Positions 29,976 through 41,700 of a stretch of DNA of 64,000 nt are shown here, one piece after another. Position numbers and translations under genes: made by a program. Source of the stretch: Chrysophaeum taylorii (lineage: Eukaryota; Sar; Pelagophyceae; Pelagomonadales; Pelagomonadaceae). Where the stretch lies: positions 31,019-95,018 of the forward strand of contig JAQMWT010000042.1 of the NCBI GenBank assembly GCA_029834535.1, read 5' to 3'. The notes under the pieces are model-generated. The model did not search any database, was not told the DNA's origin, and saw nothing but the letters and a program-made list of their open reading frames with translations. Position 1 is the first letter of the stretch. The number at the start of each line of letters is the position of its first letter.

Positions 29976-31736
29976 TGCATGATACTGTTCGTGCAGACAT
30001 CCGTGAAAACCGCGATATGAACTTCACGCGGCTCTACAAGCGCATTACAGATGTTTACATGGGCCACGGGGAGCGTGTAGCTCAATCCGCTATTGCTTCA
30101 CTGCATACGCTGGTGTGCAACAATATTGATGATCTTGACAACTTCCTCAACAAGTTCATCACCGGAGTTCAAGTTGCTCGGCATCATCAAGATTACCCCG
30201 ATGCTACAGCGTTGCAATTGCTTCAAACGAAAATCCTTGATTCAATGTTGTCCAAGGATCTTATTGCGCTTGATGATAAACTGCAAGCATATGATGGTTT
30301 TGTTGATCGTCTCAATGCTAAGATTTTTGAAAGCGCGCAACACAAGCATACACTCATCAATGTCGCTATCAACAAGGGACCCCGCAATCGCGACAGTGAC
30401 TCCAACCCTCCGCCTTGCCAAACCTGTGGTCGTCGCAATCATTCTACTGCTCAATGTTATTATCGCTCCCGTCAACATACTCACTTGCGCTACAATCCGC
30501 GCCAACGTCCACGCCAAAATTCCCGTTCCAGGCCCCTGCCTCCCTTTTACAACACACACAACCGTGGTCCTTTTCCTCAACCCCACTACCCAATATCCAA
30601 CAAACGCCCACGCGCTACTGTCATATGTCACTTTTGTGGCATTCCTGGTCATTACAAGAAAGACTGTCGCAAGCGTCAGCGCTACTTACACTCTCAAGCC
30701 CAGTCCCGACCTCACCCTCCTTTCCAATACCAACCTCGCCCGCCTCGTCCAAATCCACCATTATACCAAGACTACCTCTCTGCCCCAATACCACTCTTGC
30801 CCCCATCTCAACCCTCTCCGCCGCTTCTTGCGTTGCCACCCTCCACCACACCCTCTGTACCGCCTTCCACGGCCATGCCTTCCCCTACTGACCCACCTCC
30901 CGATGCTGCCAACTATCCCTCTTTCAATTTCCATATGTTCTCATTATCTACAACGGTCCACCAGGTCTTGGCTTCCACCAACTCTCTCAACAATCTACTC
31001 ACCGCCCGTGAGCGTGACTATCTTCACTACAACAACCGCTGTCTTGTTGTCTACGACACGGGTGCCAACGTTAATCTTTTTAATTCCCCTTCCGGTTTTA
31101 CTGATCTTGACGACACCCAACAACATGCCATCAACTCTGCTATTGGCACTGGATCTATCTCTGGCTCGGGCACTGCCCACTTAACGTTCCCTTCCATCGG
31201 CCTTATCGACAATCGTGGTCTTCCATTCCCAGCACCCACCCTTTCCGCCCCTCATGGCATCCATATCGCTTTTCCGCACACTCTCATCTCTCCTGGCCTT
31301 GGTGACAAGCGGGTTCTTTCTGACCGTGCCCTTGAGCAGGCTGGCTACGATTGTCATACGATCCAAGACGTTGGGCCTGCTCACCCTCAACCAATATTGC
31401 GTCACCGCCAGACGCATCATGTCATTCCTCTGCACCGTCGCTGTGGTCTCCTGTTGATCGTATGTTGGATCGGCAACACCACCGCTGCGCCTTCAACGGA
31501 CTTTGTTTCCCCGTTTGTGGCATTTTCTTCCTGCCCTCGCATTCACGACCCTTGCGCTTTTCCAGCCGTGTCTCAGCGCACCCAACTCACTTTCGACCTG
31601 TGGCATGCTCGCCTTGGTCATTATAGTGCCTCTTACATCCGCCGGTTGTCCTCTCTCGCTGTTGCGCCCCTTTTTTCCCAAGTTCGGCGTCTCTTTCTTT
31701 TCGTGCTGCTTGTGCTTTAGGTAAAACAAGTGCAGG
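29976..31736 (+). pseudogene. Copia-3 gag-protease-pre-integrase, 3'-truncated
   Basis: One open frame. Gag reads FTRLYKRITDVYMGHGER and LDNFLNKFITG, then two CCHC zinc knuckles, CQTCGRRNHSTAQC (about 30,415) and CHFCGIPGHYKKDC (about 30,628), a Pro-rich linker, the protease CLVVYDTGANVNLF (about 31,045) and the pre-integrase LTFDLWHARLGHYSASYI (about 31,590). The knuckles bind RNA and the DTG pair cuts the polyprotein. Near 31,700 the frame shifts, but ACALGKTSAG can be read just before the break at 31,736, where Helitron sequence begins. Integrase and RT are absent. No LTR was found on the left. Unlike copia-1 and copia-2 it has DTG and zinc knuckles. Confidence 0.85.
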
Positions 31737-32672
31737 CCAGTAAGTTCACCTAGTCCCAATCTCTAACCCCTGGTCAGTAAGTTCACCTGGTCCCAGTAAG
31801 TTCACCTAGTCCCAATCTCTAACCTCAGTAAATTCGGCGTAAACCCACTCGTGCTCACATCCACTCACCCCACTCTCATTTGAACTCGTCGCTCTCACCC
31901 CCGCCAATCTAAGCTGCTTTGATCCGCACACGCCGCTAGCATTTGAGTTTACTCTAGAAACCCCAGTAAGTTCACTTGGTCCCAATAGGTTCGCCTGGTC
32001 TCTAAAGTTCACTTAGTCCCAATCTCTAACCTCCGTAAGTTCACCTGGTTCCAGTAAGTTCACCTGGGCCCAGTAAGTTCACCTACAGTGCGCGTGTAGA
32101 CGCCGGGAGGGGGCTTATCGGTATTGCGGAGCACGTGTGGGGTAGGGTGGAGTCGTCGACTCAGAAGAGGATATCCTCGGGGTTGCCGATCGACAGAGAG
32201 CCACGTAGAGCTGGACGTGACAGAAGACGGGCTTGTGGGCAACAGGACGCGGACCTCGCGGGGCGTCTGGCCCTGGCTCTTGGTGATCGTTTGGCGTAGG
32301 CGGGCCTTAAGGGATACAGGTTGGAGGAGCCTCGGTGACAACGACACGATCAATCATGTATCTGGTACCGTTGCAGTGGCCGTGCGACGGGTCGAGGTTG
32401 CGAAGACTTCAAGCTCGCGATCAAAGTCAGCATGCCGTTGGTTGTCAGGGAGTTGAAAACTCGACTGTAAAGAGCGAGGCGTCGTCTTCCGACCCAACCC
32501 AGTCGGCCGAAAAGAACTCCGACGCCTCGTCTCCGGGAAAAAAAGGCCGCGGTCATGCGCGCGTTGTCAGCATCGACAACATCGTTTCGACGGGGCGTGA
32601 GAATGGCGCGCTGAAAGAGCCGCCGCGGGTCGTGGAAATAGTCTGCGAGGTCGCCGTAGACGGCTTGGAGGA
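31737..32672 (-). mobile_element. Helitron 3' part with helicase remnant (copy R3)
   Basis: Minus-strand copy of the R1 family. Distal repeats of the CAGTAAGTTCACCTGG type occupy 31,737-32,090. Helicase pieces follow toward higher coordinates: VALCRS-type end, ITKSQGQTPREVRVLLP (about 32,270), DPSHGHCNGTRYMID (about 32,380) and RAILTPRRNDVVDADN (about 32,590). Frames are shifted. The left end cuts copia-3 and the right end cuts the LINE. Confidence 0.75.
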
Positions 32673-34215
32673 AGGGCTCCACGAACGAACAAGGTCTCAA
32701 GGTTGTCGATTTTGTCCATCGCCGAGCGTGCCTTGACGTTGCTCGGGAAGGGCTGGGCGAAAACGGAGAGGAATTCATTGCGGCACTGATCGGGGCCCAC
32801 ACCAGCCTTCGGCCGGAGCGTGCGGTAAGTTTCACGCAGGGCGACCGAGAGTGTGGCGAGCCCTTGCGGGTGGTTGGGGAAAGTGTGAAGGTCCTCCTTG
32901 CGAGCAGGGTGTTTGGATACGAGTTGGCGCATGACGTCTGGGTGGCATGGGTCGGCGATGCCCAGGCTGGTGAGGATACGGCATGCCCGAGAGAGGTCGC
33001 CAGATTCGGCGAGTCGCAATGCACGAAGTGCGTCCGCGTCATCGTCGGGGGCCGCCCGTGAGCGTACATGGGAGCGCACGCGAGTCACGTCGTGGAGGTA
33101 GCCGTCAATGAGGAGGTCGTAACGCCCAGCGGCGAAGGCTGCAAAGCGGTCAGTGAGCACGTCGGGCCGACGGGCGCCGCCTCGTGGTGCTCGCCGAAGA
33201 AGTGGGCTGTGAAGGCTCAAGTACCAAAGGAGGGCACGGTCACGAGCGTCATCGGAAGTGGCGTCTTCAAACCACGAACACACCTCGGCCATTGCGCACG
33301 CCCATGGCTCGCGGAATTGGGCGGGAATGTTGCGAATGCACGAGCACGGCGATATAATGAGGTCTTTGATGGAGACCTCGTCGATCGCAGAGCGCAAATC
33401 GCCCAGGTCATATGGACGGCGTGTCGGGAGGGAGGGGGCTGGCCCGGATGACGTAGGGTGGACGGGGGCGACAGACGGTGGCGCCGAATGTGACCGTGAC
33501 CCAATGGGAGAAGTGCTAGGCGACGTGCTCGTGGAGGCTGCAGCCGTGACAGGGGTGTTGCGATGGCTAGTGGCAGGGGCAGGGGCGCGGCGGTTGCCGG
33601 CGGCAGCGGCGGGGGTGGAGGGGGTGCTAGTAGTAGGGGTGTTGCGGGTGCCAGAGGCAGGGGTGTTGCGGTTGCCTGTTGCATGCGCAGTGCGGTTGCC
33701 AGACGCAGTGGTGCGGCGGTTGCCAGCGGGAGGGGTGGTAGGGGTGTTGCGGGTGCCAGTGGATCGCGTGCGGGCGCCAATGTGGGAGAGGCGGGCGGCA
33801 CGGGCAGCTTGGGCAGCGTGGGCGGCACCTCGATGGGCGAGGTAAGCGTCGGCGCTGGCAGCAGCGGCGGCGGCCCGTCCCGCGTCGAGTTGGAGTACCG
33901 CAGCAGCGGCAGCAGCAGCGTGCATAGCGGCGAGATGGCGTTCCGCAGCAGCAGCGGCTCGAGCGGCAAGGGCAGCGACGCGCATACGCGCTCGATTGCG
34001 ATATCGGGCGGTGGTGGCGGCAAGGGATGAAGCAAGTGGGAAAGTGCGATGGGGTGCGGCATCGCGGACCTGGGGGAGAGAGTGCACAGACACCCTGCGT
34101 GTGGTGTGTCTTTAAAGGTCGACTGCTAAGAGGAGGGGGGGTTGTGTGGTGCATGAAGGATGTGTGTGGTTTTGTGGGGTAGGAAGGATGTGCCGGACGG
34201 GCGTAGATAGGCGTG
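32673..34215 (-). pseudogene. LINE-type retrotransposon, 5' part of reverse-transcriptase ORF
   Basis: Reading from the ATG at 34,093 on the minus strand: an Ala-rich region (about 34,000-33,800), an Asn/Thr/Pro repeat stretch (TGNRNTPASGTRNTPTTS, 33,750-33,550), then SGDLSRACRILTSLGIADP (about 32,985), LVSKHPARKEDLHTFP and YRTLRPKAGVGPDQCRNEFL (about 32,810-32,770). The last part matches the segment before the RT domain of algal and fungal non-LTR elements (Gly-Pro-Asp, then Glu-[YF]-Leu). The catalytic RT core is missing, replaced by the Helitron at 32,672. Upstream bases 34,108-34,215 are shared with 5,170-5,285. Confidence 0.65.
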
Positions 34216-34221
34216 TGGTGT

Positions 34222-34557
34222 TGTGGCGGCAACTCCCGCCTCCTAAGACTTACCCCTCATTTAGCCCCCCCCCTTATCAGGGGCACCCTACTCCGTTCTG
34301 CTGATGTCAGTTTTCTCTGTGACATCACCTTCCTTTTCCGTGACATGTGTCACCCTGATTTCAGTGATTCGATAATATCTTAATCATAAAGCAACAGCCG
34401 ATCCTCAAGTTGTGAGGACCAGGCACGGAAGTTGTTTGTGGTTGTGTGGCGAGAGAACGGCCTTCCTCGTCCAGTGACTCCACCAAGGGCACGGACGCGA
34501 GCGGCGAGCCTAGATTTGAAGGTGCGCCAGGTAGGCATAATTTCCTGTTACGCCACA
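34222..34557 (+). repeat. 5' LTR of gypsy B
   Basis: 336 bp, starting TGTGGCGG and ending CGCCACA. Homologous over its length to 6,597-6,932, including the C-run and the gggcaccctactccgttctg block. It starts only six bases from the LINE 5' fragment. No second LTR is present. Confidence 0.75.
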
Positions 34558-35018
34558 GGTTGAGGAGGAATGCGAGATTCGAGCGACCATGTCGGCCGCT
34601 GCGAACGAGTGCATCTTGCATTCTCTACACGGTCCGGACAAACCGTGCGTGCCCTGATCAAGCGCGCCGACGAAGAGTCAAGAGGGACCATCGCCGTGGG
34701 AAAGTCCCCCGGCCGGATACGTTAGTCGTCGGATGTGACGACGCGCGGATCGGTTCTAGCCGACGCGCAACCCGGGTACCGCTGTCGCAGGCGAGCGGAG
34801 TGAGATCGCAACTCACTGAGGCATTGATTGCCGGGCAGAGACGAATTCTGCCGCCCACCGGACTGATAGATCCGTCGGTGAAAGACGCACGCGGCGACGA
34901 TATTACGCGTGTCGTGGAGGAGTAGAAGTCCCATAGTCGACGGAGCACGAGAACGACGACGACTCAACCATTTTGGACCCGTTCTGATCTCGGCCGATTA
35001 GAACGAGCCAGAGCCGAG

Positions 35019-36697
35019 ATGGAAGAAGATGATGCTGCTGACGAGCAGATACGAGAACCCGAACCGTCAAGCCGTCCAGATGAGACGAGCGAGCGGGACG
35101 ATGAAGATGATGATAACGATAACGAGGATCACGCTACCGAGGTTGATAACGATGAAGAAGAGCTGGACTACAACGACGGTGAACCAGTGGAAGCGCCGCC
35201 GGAGGGACAACCGACAGCTCCGTCAACGCGTGCACGAACCCCGGATGCAACGATCATGAAGGAGTTCTACGAGGCTCATCTACGTGCGTTACGCCGAGAA
35301 AACGAACGCTCGCAAGAGAGACTTCTACAGCAGATCGCGGAAGAAAGCGATCGAAAGGAGCGACTACGCCGGAAGGAGGCAGAAGAGTTACGAGAGCAAG
35401 TGCGGAAAGCAAACGCTCGAGCAGAAGAACTCCAAGCTCGAGTAGATTTATTGACCCGAGAAAGGGGCGAGTTACGTACGTCGGGTCGATCGAGGCGAGC
35501 GAGCAGCCAGGGATCCCGACCCGAGGAAGAGCCGCCGCCTACACGAACACGCGCGAATGTCAGGAAGCCGCGCTATGATGACGATGATTACGAAGATAAG
35601 GAGGAGACGCGCGACGACGGAAGGATCGACAACCAGAAGTTCCACATGGACTTCACTGACCGGTTAGCCAGCGCGCTAGCCAAACACGATCGCAGCAAGG
35701 ATCGGCGACCAACCTCCGGATTAAAGACTGAAACGTTTAAATTGGTTCTCGATGGTCGCGACCAGGACCAGTTCGATTTAGATGCAGGCGCAGTGATGAG
35801 TACTTTAGCCGAAGACCATTTTAGCATGGAAAGCTGCGATACCTGCGGCCAGTAAGCTTGCGCGACACAGTCGCACCGATTTTCCGAGAATACTTGAAGA
35901 AATACGAGGACGCGTGCAAGGATCTTGATCATCCAGCGTCTTTTTATTTACGTCGGGATATCGACGATGATGAGTACGGTTCAGTGGTACGACGACTAAG
36001 ACGACTGAACGAGGAGTACTGCCTCAAGATTTTGAGATATTTCCGAGCGAGTTGCCCTTTGCCGATGACGACAGAGGAATTATTACGAAAACTTCAGGGT
36101 ACGATCCAGTCCACCGTTCCGAAACGACCTGGGGAGCGCCATGTGCACACTTATTGCACCAAATTCCAGAGCGAGGCGATGGCTTACTGCTCTGTGGCCA
36201 ATCGAGACCCCAATGACGTTGAGATTGTTTCTTATTTGATACGTGAACTGGAGTCCAGCGAATCAAAATCCCGCGTGCGAACCATGCGCAGCGGGCACCC
36301 GACTACGTATAATACTGTTACGTCGACGTTGTGACTGATTACGCGACTCGATAACGATTTCGCGACCGCGTTGGCGGAGCGGAACAGCCGCAATTCGCCG
36401 AACCCGTCGAGCGGGAAGCCGCAGAAACCGCCGTCTGGACGCGGAGGCCGAGCGCTTGCTTCGGGACCGAAAGATAAGAAGACGGAATTTGAATCGTTAC
36501 GTTTAGAGAACCCGAAAAAGTGGTACGAGCTCACATGCAAGGATTATGGATTTTTTCTCTCGACCCACAACAAGGACGAACATGGGAGCCGCGTCATTTG
36601 CACCCGCGAACCCGATGACTACTATGTTGCGATGTGTAAGTACATCGAAAACGACAAGAAACCTCTCTCTCTCGAGGACGATGGGAGAGTCGACTGA
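35019..36697 (+). pseudogene. Gypsy B gag
   Basis: Same plan as the gypsy A gag but without the internal TAA and without the inverted insertion. It has an acidic start (EEDDAADEQIREPEP), a coiled coil (about 35,260-35,470), RPEEEPPPTRTR, DFTDRLASALAKHDRSKD, then a frameshift near 35,830 into FREYLKKYEDACKDLDHP and FQSEAMAYCSVANRDPND. A TGA near 36,332 precedes a last piece with YELTCKDYGFFLSTHNKDEHG, where the second Cys of the finger in copy A is Tyr. It is the better reference for the family. Confidence 0.7.
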
Positions 36698-36814
36698 AGA
36701 AAGATACCCAGTCGCGCGATGATGGCAGTTCAAATGCCACTCTCGGTTCGAGCGCCGCACATGAGATTCAGAGCAGACTCAACGACATGGGCACCCACCT
36801 GACCACGGTCATGG

Positions 36815-36955
36815 ATTCACACACACACACCGAACACACGGTCTCTCCGATACTACAAGGCTCGCCGCAGATAGCAAGAAGAAAACATTTTATAAATAGC
36901 TTTGCTTTTGGCTCATACATTTAGCAAAGAACAGAAAGTAGGCCGCACGTGAAGC
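36815..36955. other. About 130-bp insertion in gypsy B
   Basis: Between ggtcatggattc and gtgaagcactt, which are adjacent in copy A, lies a foreign stretch starting with a short CA repeat and running to agtaggccgcac. It is AT-richer than its surroundings and breaks the link between gag and the RS-rich frame. Its source was not found elsewhere in the window. Confidence 0.6.
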
Positions 36956-38736
36956 ACTTTACAGATGGACACGGCCGATCGTCTTCGACACGACCGGGCC
37001 GTCGAGATAGCCGGAGCCCCCGACGCCACGACAAGAGCCGTAGCAGCTCGCGTCCGCGCCGGCGGAAAGAAAGCCGGAGCCCTAGCAGACATTCGCGCCG
37101 ACGCCGGCGACGAAGATCTCGCGATCGCCATTCGGACGATGGACGTTACCGAGAAGACTCTGGTCATTCGTCTGCTACGTTCGCGTTTACTACCCCTTGC
37201 GGTCAGCAACTACCATTAGGAGTGATGATGTACCCGGACACGGACACCCGCTCCGACGACGCAGCCGACGCCCTTGCCGCGGCCGCATTCGAAGATCGTG
37301 CTCGCCCGCTGACGGACGAGCCACCCAACGAAGTGCTGACCGATCGTCGGTCTTTGGCACGGATTTACGAAGAGATGTCGGGCGATGAACCCGGCGAGTC
37401 GAGTGATGAACTCGAAGCCCCACGATACTGGGAAGGCGATTCGGACTCGGAAGACGAAGAAGCTACACCTTGTGAACCAGTGTCCGCGATTACGTTACTT
37501 GACGAGTCGTCCCCGGACGACCCACCGTGTGTTTTTGACGAGGAAGCCCTCGACGCTATCGGCTTATCTTTGGACCCTCCAGAGACGACCTTTGGCGACC
37601 CGACTGGCTGTGAGCCAGATATGGATTTCTGCAGCGATAGCACGGATTATCATTCGACGGACGAGACGATGACCATCACGAGTGATGCAGATGGCGACCT
37701 TACGATAGATTTGACGTCGGGGACGACGCCATCTTTTCCTGCGGACCCCCCCGAAACGTTTACGGTTACGACGGATCGAGCCACGGATACACTGCCGGAA
37801 GAAAAGGATACGAAATCGCATAACGCGTCGGACGAGAAGCTACATGCACGGTCCGAAGACGACAGGGTCGCTTCTCCGACTGAGCAATGCCCGGGATTGT
37901 CACCGCCAGAAGCAGAGAGCAGTGACGGCGTTGCCGGAGTCGAGCCGAACCCGACCGAAGAAGATGGATTTAAGAAGAAGATTAGCAGCGTTCTCGATTG
38001 GGACGAATACGAGTCGACGTGGAACCTGCAGGTTTGGTGGACGAGAACTCGGAACTTCTTGCTAAAGAAGCCACCAGAACGACCGCCCAGCTACGGAATC
38101 GGAGCCGCAGCCGACACGGAACCGATCGCCGATGACGGTGATGATCAACCGATGACGAATGAATCTACGGATGCATGCTGGAACGACGAAATGAACGACT
38201 TATGGGAAGGGTCCTTCGCTTCCGAGAACAACGAAGATCGGGATCCCCTACCAGCACTGATTCCCTCCGAGATTGTCATGGAGGAAGAGCGGAAGCCACC
38301 AGATAAAGAGGCTGCCGCGAGCGCTGCGTCGCTGACGCCGACAATAGATGATACGAGAGCTCAAGCCGCAGTGTCGATGCCCAACCCCGGCGACGAGCGA
38401 GTCAGAGCCCAATGTTCTCACACTTCGTTGACGCCGCGAGATGGCAAGACGATCGAAGATGATTTGGTTACCCTCCGCTGTTTGGATACGGGCACTCTTA
38501 CGTTTGTGGCCTGTCACATCTACAGGAATCGTGACGGACCGAAATTCTCGACGACCATCGGTGTCGATGGAATGGCATATGTTTCTTATATTTGCCGCGA
38601 AATGGTCAGAAAGTTGGCCAAATATAAGCTGATCTTCGATGAAGGCGAGCTTCCGATTAAGCGCAAGCTGTACGGATGGGGGTTGAACACGACGACGATT
38701 TATCGTTGGATCGCGATCCGGGTCGCTCTCGCCGAC
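36949..38736 (+). pseudogene. Gypsy B RS-rich, acidic and protease region, 3'-truncated
   Basis: One open frame with the same order as copy A: the RS domain (about 36,970-37,130), the acidic part, and the protease start VTLRCLDTGTLTF (about 38,470-38,500) with IYRNRDGPKFSTTIGVDG. Unlike copy A there is no frameshift before the protease. It ends at 38,736 inside the protease domain, before the LG.D motif, where it joins element X through a 3-base microhomology (gac). The frame runs on artificially to 39,246. Confidence 0.75.
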
Positions 38737-41700
38737 GCTGACATTCGCCACTCCCACTCCGAAACCAATGCCGTTCTCCACTCCATCCTCGCCTCATTAG
38801 ACGGCACCCACCCCAACTCTGATGCTGCCTTGCATCTTTCTCCTCCTTCCTCCGCCCATCACCTCCCTTCATTCCCTTCAGACCACATCTCTCCGATGAC
38901 AATTCCCCGCTCATACCCGCGTGCAATCACCACCTCCACGGATGCCCCGGACCCGGTTCTCCCGGTTCACCCCCCGCTTCGCCTTTCTGTTCTCAACTCC
39001 ACGCCATCTCTGGCCCCTCCTCCTCTGCCCCATCACTCTTCGCCTCTCTGGCACCCCCTGACCCCCTTTGCACCCGCTCGCCTCCTTGGACATCTGGTTC
39101 ATACCAACTCGACCACATCCCCGCGCTCGAGTTGCGAGGGCGTACATACAACACTCGCGACCGTACCCCCACCACCGGCGACCTTCTCAACGTGCAAAGC
39201 GGCACCACGAAGCAAGACAACGCAGAACAAGAGTCGACAAATTTGACATTAAAGAAAGACAGCATTCTCCCGGATGATTATGATCACCATCATGCTGCCA
39301 AGACATGCACTAAGGCTTCTTATCTCCTTGGGCACAAGGGCCCAGGTAGCAGCCTAGACGACGGAACACAAAGCCCCCTCGTTACAAAGACCAACACATC
39401 AAAAAGCCATACACATCGAAATGTTCCCGAGTATTCCAAGTGCATCGACGATGGCAACTCCTTCGCTGCCACGCCACGCACTAGGGCTCCTTCTCTATTT
39501 GGGCACAACGACCCATGTAGCAGCCCTGCCCACGGAACAAAAAGCCTCCACGTTCCTAAGGTCACCAAACAAGACATCACTCGACATCCCCGAGTTATTC
39601 GCTGATATCGACTATGGCTCGCCATTCGACTATAGCTCCCCAACTCGCGAATACCCCCGCCATGTCGCACCCTCAGGGACACGACACGCCGTCAACGGTC
39701 CCATGGTCACCATACCGGCAGGAACTAACCACACCCGCAGGTGTCGGCTATGACTCGCACCTTTTTCCCGATTTGCCCGATATTTATCGATCGGTCGCTC
39801 CCGAAAATTTCCAAGCTGTTCCCGCGTCGCAGTCTTCTCTTTCCGCAGACAGGCACGCACTGCCGCTCACCGACGTTCACTGCTGCACTCAACATCCACC
39901 CCCCCAGCAGGAGGCACTGGATGACACTGCTCAGCAGGTTGCATGGACCCATTTGCGATCACCATATTACGATTCGATGGATGTCACAACACAAGCATCA
40001 GTCACAGCACATGCTCACCCGCCCCTAAACTCTCAATCAGAGGGCGCACTCCTTTCGGATGCCACCCCTTATGTCTCACCGCGACAAATTTTTTGGCAAG
40101 CCTCCACCATGGCCGCAGTAACAGAAAAAGATTTCGAGAGTTATGAACGCCCCGATCAGCCGCAAACTGTGCACGCTTCTATTGCCCGGTCCTTTGTGTC
40201 AGCTTACGTAGCTCTCCTCTGGACGCCACACGCTTGCGCCGCCTCCGGAAAATCGATGTTGCACTCTCAGCAGACATCTTCCGCGCGCACTGCATAGACT
40301 CTCTCCACCTCCGTCGCTTCTGTCACCCACAACGTACCACAGGAATTCACGGCGAAAGTTCACTGCCAAATGCCGGCTCCACCGAAGACATGCACTCTAG
40401 TCACGCACGCTGCCACTCTCAACTGCGCGCTATCGCTCGGCACGTCGCTCCTCATTCGAGGACGCATGTAACCGGCCCGCATCTTCGCATGCTCAACACG
40501 CCTACGGGCAACCCTGGTCACTTTGGCACCCGCCGCCCTGATCACCGCATCTCCGTCATTGAGGATGCACCCAGCACGTCTGACCCCTCCGTCATCCTCG
40601 GTTCCGCTGCTTCCTTTCAGCACCACGACTCCAGAGGACTCACACTCTCCTTTCGAGATCTCTCTTGTCGACTTCCCGCACTGGACCCCCAACATTCCAG
40701 GCCGGATATACTAACAGAAAGCATTTCAGCTCACACACCCACCAGCAATATATTGCAGACAGGTCAGCTACGCGCCACAACCCTTTTGGCACTGATTTCG
40801 GACCACACGCACTACGCGATGTTGCACTTGGAGCCTCACCCGCTTATCGATGCTCCCCGCGTCACCGCCAATGCCACAAAGACACTTATCTTCCCCACAG
40901 ACGCTCCGCGCCGCAATGTATCTCTCGACCTTCCGATCACCAACATGAGCCGCTCGCGCCTTGACATAGTCGCGCACGCCTTACGAGGGCGTATTTCAAT
41001 TGGTGACCTCACAGGTCTCCCGACGCATTTCCCGACGTCCGACTTTGAACTTACGAGTCACTTTATGGCAATCCCCAATGCCGAGACGCCTCGCGCTACG
41101 CAGCCATATCTCTGGAACTTCCATTCCACAGAAACTGCCAGTGAAGTAAGCATTCGGCTCCCCAAAGCCATTGCCCAACAGTCACTTCTAGTCTCGCCCA
41201 AAGCAACGAAGACCATCCCGTAGTCTCTTATGGATGACAAGACGAAAGACAAGACCACAACGGCTAGCTACACCAGTCAGCCCATTGACGTAGCAGACCA
41301 GGCAATGCACACCAGCTGCACTGCGCCGCTCCAGACTAAGAAGACGATGCCCAGATCCAACGCTCGATCGATTGACCCAGCACACGTTCTGTCACTCGAC
41401 CTTGCACTGCTACAGGCTCTTGTCTCACCCATAGCTGATGCACCCCATCGAATGGATCAGTCCTTCAGACATGTCCCGCTCGCAGAAGCACCACTGCAGG
41501 ACGCACAGGCACATCATCAAGATATAGGTAAGCGCACCACGATTACGCGCACTAGCGCACTGCGCCCATCCAATCACGATGAGATGAAGCTACAGCTTCG
41601 CTTGCTGTCGCATCTGGAAGACAAAGACCACCGTCCAATCTTCCAAGCACCCGACCCGCCCCTGCTGCTGCAATCCGCCAGCACAGACGATCTTACCTCC

